The notes below the pieces were generated by a model. The model saw nothing but the letters and a program-made list of their open reading frames with translations, ran no database searches and had not been told where the DNA came from. A stretch of 64,000 nt of DNA, from assembly GCA_964034945.1 (NCBI GenBank), contig OZ035962.1, positions 37,103,943 through 37,167,942 on the forward strand, given 5' to 3'. The DNA comes from Chrysopilus asiliformis (taxonomy: Eukaryota > Arthropoda > Insecta > Diptera > Rhagionidae). Numbering within the stretch: position 1 is the stretch's first letter; every line of letters starts with the position of its first letter. The translations under genes were made by a program, and so were the position numbers. Of the stretch, positions 59,798 to 64,000 are shown in pieces.

Positions 59798-60430
59798 TTA
59801 CACATTTTTTTGCCCAAATTCGTTCAACAATAACTTACAGAGGGGAATATTTAAATTCATTTTTAACTTCCCTCATTCAGTCCTTAGATTATGAAAATAT
59901 TACTAATTTCTTTTTTTTTTTTTAAATTGTTTTCTTTTTCTTAAATTGTTTATCGATATGGTCTATCAATACGAAAATAATTGATTTGTTTTATTTTTTT
60001 TTTATTTGAAAATTAAGCATATTGTTTGTTAAATAATAATTCACTCGTTTAGAATTAATTTGGAAAATAAAAACATATTTTGTCGATATATAAATGACAT
60101 CTTTTGATATTGATTGATTTATAATATGAACAAAATCGAGAGTAATGTTCACTTAAGATTAAGAATTGGAAATGTGTATGAAATTTAGGGAAATGTTTAT
60201 TATTGATTGCTAAATTCAAACGAAAATTTAACTTGAACATATATCTATATTTAGAGTGATGATTAAAAGAAGAGATAACAAAATAATATTTAATGTTAGG
60301 ATTTTTAGGATAAAAAAATGATGAATGAGTGAATAATATTGTTATATACAACTAAATATGAAAATAATAATAACAAAAATAATGATAACAATAATTTTTT
60401 ACATTAATAAGGAATAAAAATTAATAAAAA
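59798..60430 (+). promoter_or_regulatory. S6k: S6k 3' UTR with candidate poly(A) signals
   Basis: AT-rich non-coding sequence follows the S6k stop with no recognisable transposon. AATAAA hexamers occur at about 60066 and 60413. Either could end the transcript; the true cleavage site cannot be told from sequence. Confidence 0.45.
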
Positions 60431-61789
60431 AAAATGAATGAAAATAAGACGCTTTGCGTTGAGCTTTTGAATTTCTTAAACTGTGCTTTGTTACAGTTTT
60501 CTAGAATATAAAACAAATGCAACGGCGTATTTAAAGCGTAATTGTCTTATTTTGACCACTGTGTTCATTTCACAAAGATTTAAAATAGTAAAAAGATTTT
60601 TTAAGGATACAAACAAATAAAAACCTTTTGTTTTATCCAATAGCTAATTCAATAACATATAATACATATTTATTTACCTCATCCCGAATGAAAAGCTAGT
60701 ATTTTTTAAATATTTTATAAACTTACAACCTTTTTTTCAAAAAAAAAAAAAACTACACAAACATATTTATATATTGAAAGAAAGAAAAAAACAAATAATT
60801 AAAATTTATAAAACGGAAAATAGGACAATTTACAGAAATTAATAATAAATCTTACTATACCCAAAATAAAATAACTAAACGAGATTGTTAATTCAGATTC
60901 AAATTGCAAACGGTCTACTACATATAGTACATATATAAAAAAAATGCTTACTAATAGATGCAAACCAATTGATTTCAGGAATGATGCTGGTTTTAAATTT
61001 TAACTGAACAACAAGTATCTTTTAATTTGCTTTGAAGCAATTTTATTTAGTCGAATTGCAATCTTTATGAATAGATAATTTTTTTAGTTCATTTACCATT
61101 TTGTTAAAACTTTTTTTTATTGTTAGACATTTTTATATTTTTAGCTAATTTTTCTGATTTTGCAATTGTTTTCTGTAAAATGACAAAATTATGCATTCAG
61201 TTTATATCAAAGGAAGCAGATCAAGTCAATTGATTATTTACGTGGGCATAACATAATTAAATACATTAAGATTCAACATAATTTAAGAATTCTTTTTCTC
61301 AAGTTATGAACAAATTTTGATAAGTACTAACAACAGTTTTTTTCGTGAACAGTTTTTATATATTTTTTCCACGGATAGTTTTTTATAATGGTGAAATCAT
61401 ACAAAACGACATGAATTTGAAAAAAAAAACACCATCTTGGCCAGTTCCAGTTGATGTATTTTCACCAAATGTTGGTCGGATCGTTTTCTTAAAATCAACC
61501 ATGTCTGAAAAATGTCATAGCTGTAGCCCAAGTCTTTTTATAATGTTGATATTCTTGCCACAAAATAGTAAAAACCAACCGGAAACTGATAAGAGAAAAT
61601 ATTGCAACATAAAAACGCTGAGATATGCAGAAAAATTGTCAAAAATATGCAAGAAAATTGCAAAAACTTCTTTGAAATATAGAAGCTATTTGTTTATTTT
61701 GGAATATTTTTGCGGTTTTTTATAGTATTTCAAAAAAATAAATGTGAATTCAAAACTACAACAATATATTTCTGCAAGGTTTACATTAA
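60431..61789. other. Downstream AT-rich DNA
   Basis: The frame at 61345-61725 (126 codons, lysine/phenylalanine-rich) has no recognisable domain and is not called. Confidence 0.45.
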
Positions 61790-62012
61790 AGCCTAAACCC
61801 CAATTACGCGTTTGTGCGTGCGGCATGATTTTGTTCTGGCATCTAGTAGTTGTCACCGCGTCTAAAAGTAGAAACTGAGCCTACTCTACGCGGCACGGAC
61901 GCGGCAACGCGTCTGAGCAACGCGTAATTATACATTTACTCATTTAAATGCGTAGTTTTTACCTTCACCGCGTGGGTGCCGCACGCACGAACGCGTAATT
62001 GGGGTTTGGGCT
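61790..62012. mobile_element. PIF/Harbinger-type MITE (TAA target)
   Basis: Inverted ends AGCCTAAACCCCAATTACGC and AGCCCAAACCCCAATTACGC, flanked by a 3-bp TAA duplication. It has high local GC with repeated ACGCG motifs. 223 bp, non-coding; it sits 1.4-2 kb downstream of S6k. Confidence 0.78.
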
Positions 62013-62588
62013 TAAGAAATTGTGATGTCTGTCGTCCAATTGTTTCATCGTTCTACATGTTATAGGACAGTATTTAAAGTTTGTTGCTATGTAAGAACTT
62101 GTGCAAGAAGTATGAAAAAAGGAAATGACGAGTAAAAGAGAAAGGAAAAAATGCATTCTAGTTGAAATGGGAGCTCGTTGATTTTCCTACTTATTTTTTT
62201 CTTTTCGTGCACATACCCATACCCATCATTCGCCTTTTTGCGTATCCTTTGCACCTCCAGCACCTTTGTTTTTATCCTTAGTGAGTGTGAATTCGTTCTC
62301 TACAACTCTACGTAAAAGCCTAATCTTTCTACGCAATGTTTTTGAGGAAAAATCGCATGGCTGTGTGTACATTGGGTCTATTATGGAAATCAATTGTAAT
62401 CGTAAAGATCGGAATTCGCCTGTTGTAGTTAGTAGACAAAACTAACAGCAACACATAAGATTGTTACGGTTGCGATCGTATTCCATAATAGGGCCCCCTA
62501 TATACTTTTTTTTATAATAAAATTGTAATAAATACACTGTTTTTTGTGTGACTGAATTATGTCAATAATTCTATGAAATGTTGAAATA

Positions 62589-62854
62589 CATATCGTCGGC
62601 TAAAAGTGAAATTGTTCTAAGTCCATTATACCAAATTTGACAGAAGAGCAATAGAAAACCTTGTTAAATCATTTTAATTTTCATTTAAAGAAAACAGAGT
62701 CTCATTTAAAGAAAACTGAGCCCAATTTTTCTCATTTAAAGAAAACTCAGTGTTATTGAAAGAGAATTAAAACGATTTAATAAGGTTTTTATTGCTCTTC
62801 TGGTAAATTATACCAAATGGACTTAGCACAATTTCACTTTTAGCCGACGATATG
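62589..62854. mobile_element. 266-bp palindromic repeat
   Basis: CATATCGTCGGCTAAAAGTG at the left end is mirrored at the right end (62835-62854). Inversion continues for about 80 bp with small differences. Three tandem CTCATTTAAAGAAAAC units lie in the centre. It ends 80 bp before the mariner. Confidence 0.8.
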
Positions 62855-62934
62855 CAAAGGTGCATTTGCATTTATCCGGTCTTAGCTTATTACAATCATT
62901 CAACAACTACGATACCGGCGAGTGAAAGATATAT

Positions 62935-64000
62935 ACGAGGGCAGTCCGATAAGTACTTAGCCTCACCGCCCGATGGCGCCACTATCCCAGGAGAAATTTA
63001 CTATCGTGTAGTACATTCTCATAGACGGCTACAGTCAAAATTTCAGCCGAATCGAATTCGTAGTTTTGTTTTGACCGCGTATGGAAGCGGGCGTGTCTGC
63101 GAATTTCAGAAAAATGGAAAAAGAGCAATATCGGTCGGTGATTCGATTCTTGTTTCTGGAAGGGAAATCGCGCAGCGAAATCAAAGAGCGCTTGGATGCT
63201 GTGTACGGTGACTCTTCTCCTTCGATGGCGACCGTCAAAAATTGGTGTAACGAGTTTCAACCACGCCCAGGTGCTACGAAAACGGCTACCACGGAGGATA
63301 ACATAACAAAAATCCACGATCTCGTATTGGCAGACCGCCGATTGAAGGTGCGCGAGATAGCTGAGACAGTAGGCATCTCAAAAGACCGCGTGGGTCATAT
63401 CCTGCATGAAATTTTGGGCATGAGAAAGCTGTCGGCGCGATGGGTGCCGCGTTTGCTCACTCCGGACAACAAGCGCAACCGTGAAACCACTTCACAGCAG
63501 TGTTTGACGCTGTTTAAGCACAATCCGAAGGAGTTTCTGCGTCGTTTCGTGACCGTCGACGAAACATGGATCCACTGGTACACACCAGAGACTAAGGAAC
63601 AGTCGAAACAGTGGACTTTACCCGGCGAACGTGCTCCGAAGAAGGCGAAGACTGTCCTATCTGCCGGAAAGGTGATGGCCACCGTTTTCTGGGATTCACA
63701 GGGTGTGATCTACATCGACTACCTGGAGAAGGGCAAAACGATCACAGGGCTCTACTATACCGAATTATTGGGACGATTCGACGCCGAATTGCAGAAAAAA
63801 CGGCCCCATTTGTGCTCTTCCACCATGACAACACACCGGCTCACACCTCCGCCGTCGCCACGGCCAAATTGGTCGAATTGGGCTACGAACTGCTGCCCCA
63901 TCCACCGTATTCTCCAGATTTGGCCAAGTGCGACGTCTTTTTGTTTCCAAACTTGAAAAAGTCACTCGCCGAGCAGAAATTTGAGTCGAATGAGGAGGTC
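62935..64000 (+). mobile_element. Mariner element, 5' part (runs off the window)
   Basis: The 5' terminal repeat begins ACGAGGGCAGTCCGATAAGT after a TA dinucleotide. The transposase starts about 145-180 bp later. The 3' end lies beyond the window. Confidence 0.88.
63081..64000 (+). pseudogene. Mariner transposase, frameshifted (DD34D type)
   Basis: The frame opens at 63081; a downstream Met at 63114 (MEKEQYRSVIRFLFLEGKSR) is an alternative start. Motifs: HTH region (GKSRSEIKERLDAVYGD, VREIAETVGISKDRVG), first catalytic Asp in RFVTVDETWIHWY, then KKRPHL at about 63812. There the frame is lost. The next conserved block, VLFHHDNTPAHTS with the second Asp, is read in another frame and continues through HPPYSPDLAKCDVFLF with the third Asp, 34 residues on. 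A small deletion at the break removed the usual lysine-rich linker. A second, in-frame loss of about nine codons is suspected after NWCNEFQ. Inactive as it stands. Confidence 0.9.

Noticed and set aside
61345..61725. 126-codon ORF downstream of S6k
   Set aside because: Lysine/phenylalanine-rich, no domain, no splice signals or homologue recognised, in AT-rich sequence where such frames arise by chance.

Overview
This is a low-GC, repeat-rich nuclear segment from an arthropod, most likely an insect and probably a dipteran. The insect call rests on nine spliced exons of the p70 ribosomal protein S6 kinase gene (S6k), whose kinase residues look nearly identical to the fly protein as I recall it. 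It also rests on the transposons present: mariner, hAT-, piggyBac-, pogo- and Harbinger-like elements, RNase-H-bearing LINEs, a Gypsy-type LTR element and DINE-1/Helentron-like repeats. The genus cannot be named from sequence alone.

S6k is the only host gene recognised with confidence. It runs on the + strand from 32441 to the stop at 59797 and encodes about 434 residues here: part of the N-terminal regulatory segment, the whole AGC kinase domain, the AGC tail with turn and hydrophobic motifs, and a short C-terminal tail. The initiator exon was not found and may lie upstream. Three small introns (60-115 bp) sit inside the kinase domain. The other five (2.7-10 kb) are enlarged by transposable elements.

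1-32.4 kb is upstream or intergenic DNA (or the first S6k intron) made almost wholly of repeats: DINE-1-like elements, TA- and TTAA-class MITEs, a foldback element around an AT/C-rich core (4.7-5.5 kb), a 1.65-kb inverted repeat (16.3-17.9 kb), a 938-bp pogo-like element with a transposase-start remnant (18.9-19.8 kb), a 122-bp tandem array (22.8-23.7 kb), and two long hairpins (22.5 kb and 27.5 kb). A LINE 3' end (26.8-27.5 kb) abuts the second hairpin.

37.8-47.9 kb is one S6k intron holding a four-level nest. A hAT-like element (41469-47764, 8-bp TSD) contains a smaller TIR element, which contains a LINE 3' end (9-bp TSD), which contains a young LTR retrotransposon (42021-45628, LTRs differing at 1 of 186 positions, 4-bp TSD). 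That element carries an uninterrupted 892-codon frame joining Gag (with an N-terminal SAP-like motif and two zinc knuckles), protease and the C-terminal part of integrase, with most of reverse transcriptase, RNase H and the front of integrase deleted. A deleted mariner sits at 38.7-39.5 kb, and two decayed Tc1/mariner-like transposases at 50.8-51.9 kb and 54.7-55.6 kb.

59.8-64 kb is 3' UTR and downstream DNA with a Harbinger-type MITE, a palindromic repeat and the 5' part of a mariner whose transposase frame is broken near its second catalytic aspartate. The window ends inside that mariner.

No bacterial-type operon, CRISPR array or new gene system is supported. The most informative novelties are the dispersed DINE-1-like family (with a paralogous empty site), the nested insertion series, the in-frame deleted Gag-protease-integrase element and the long near-perfect palindromes.
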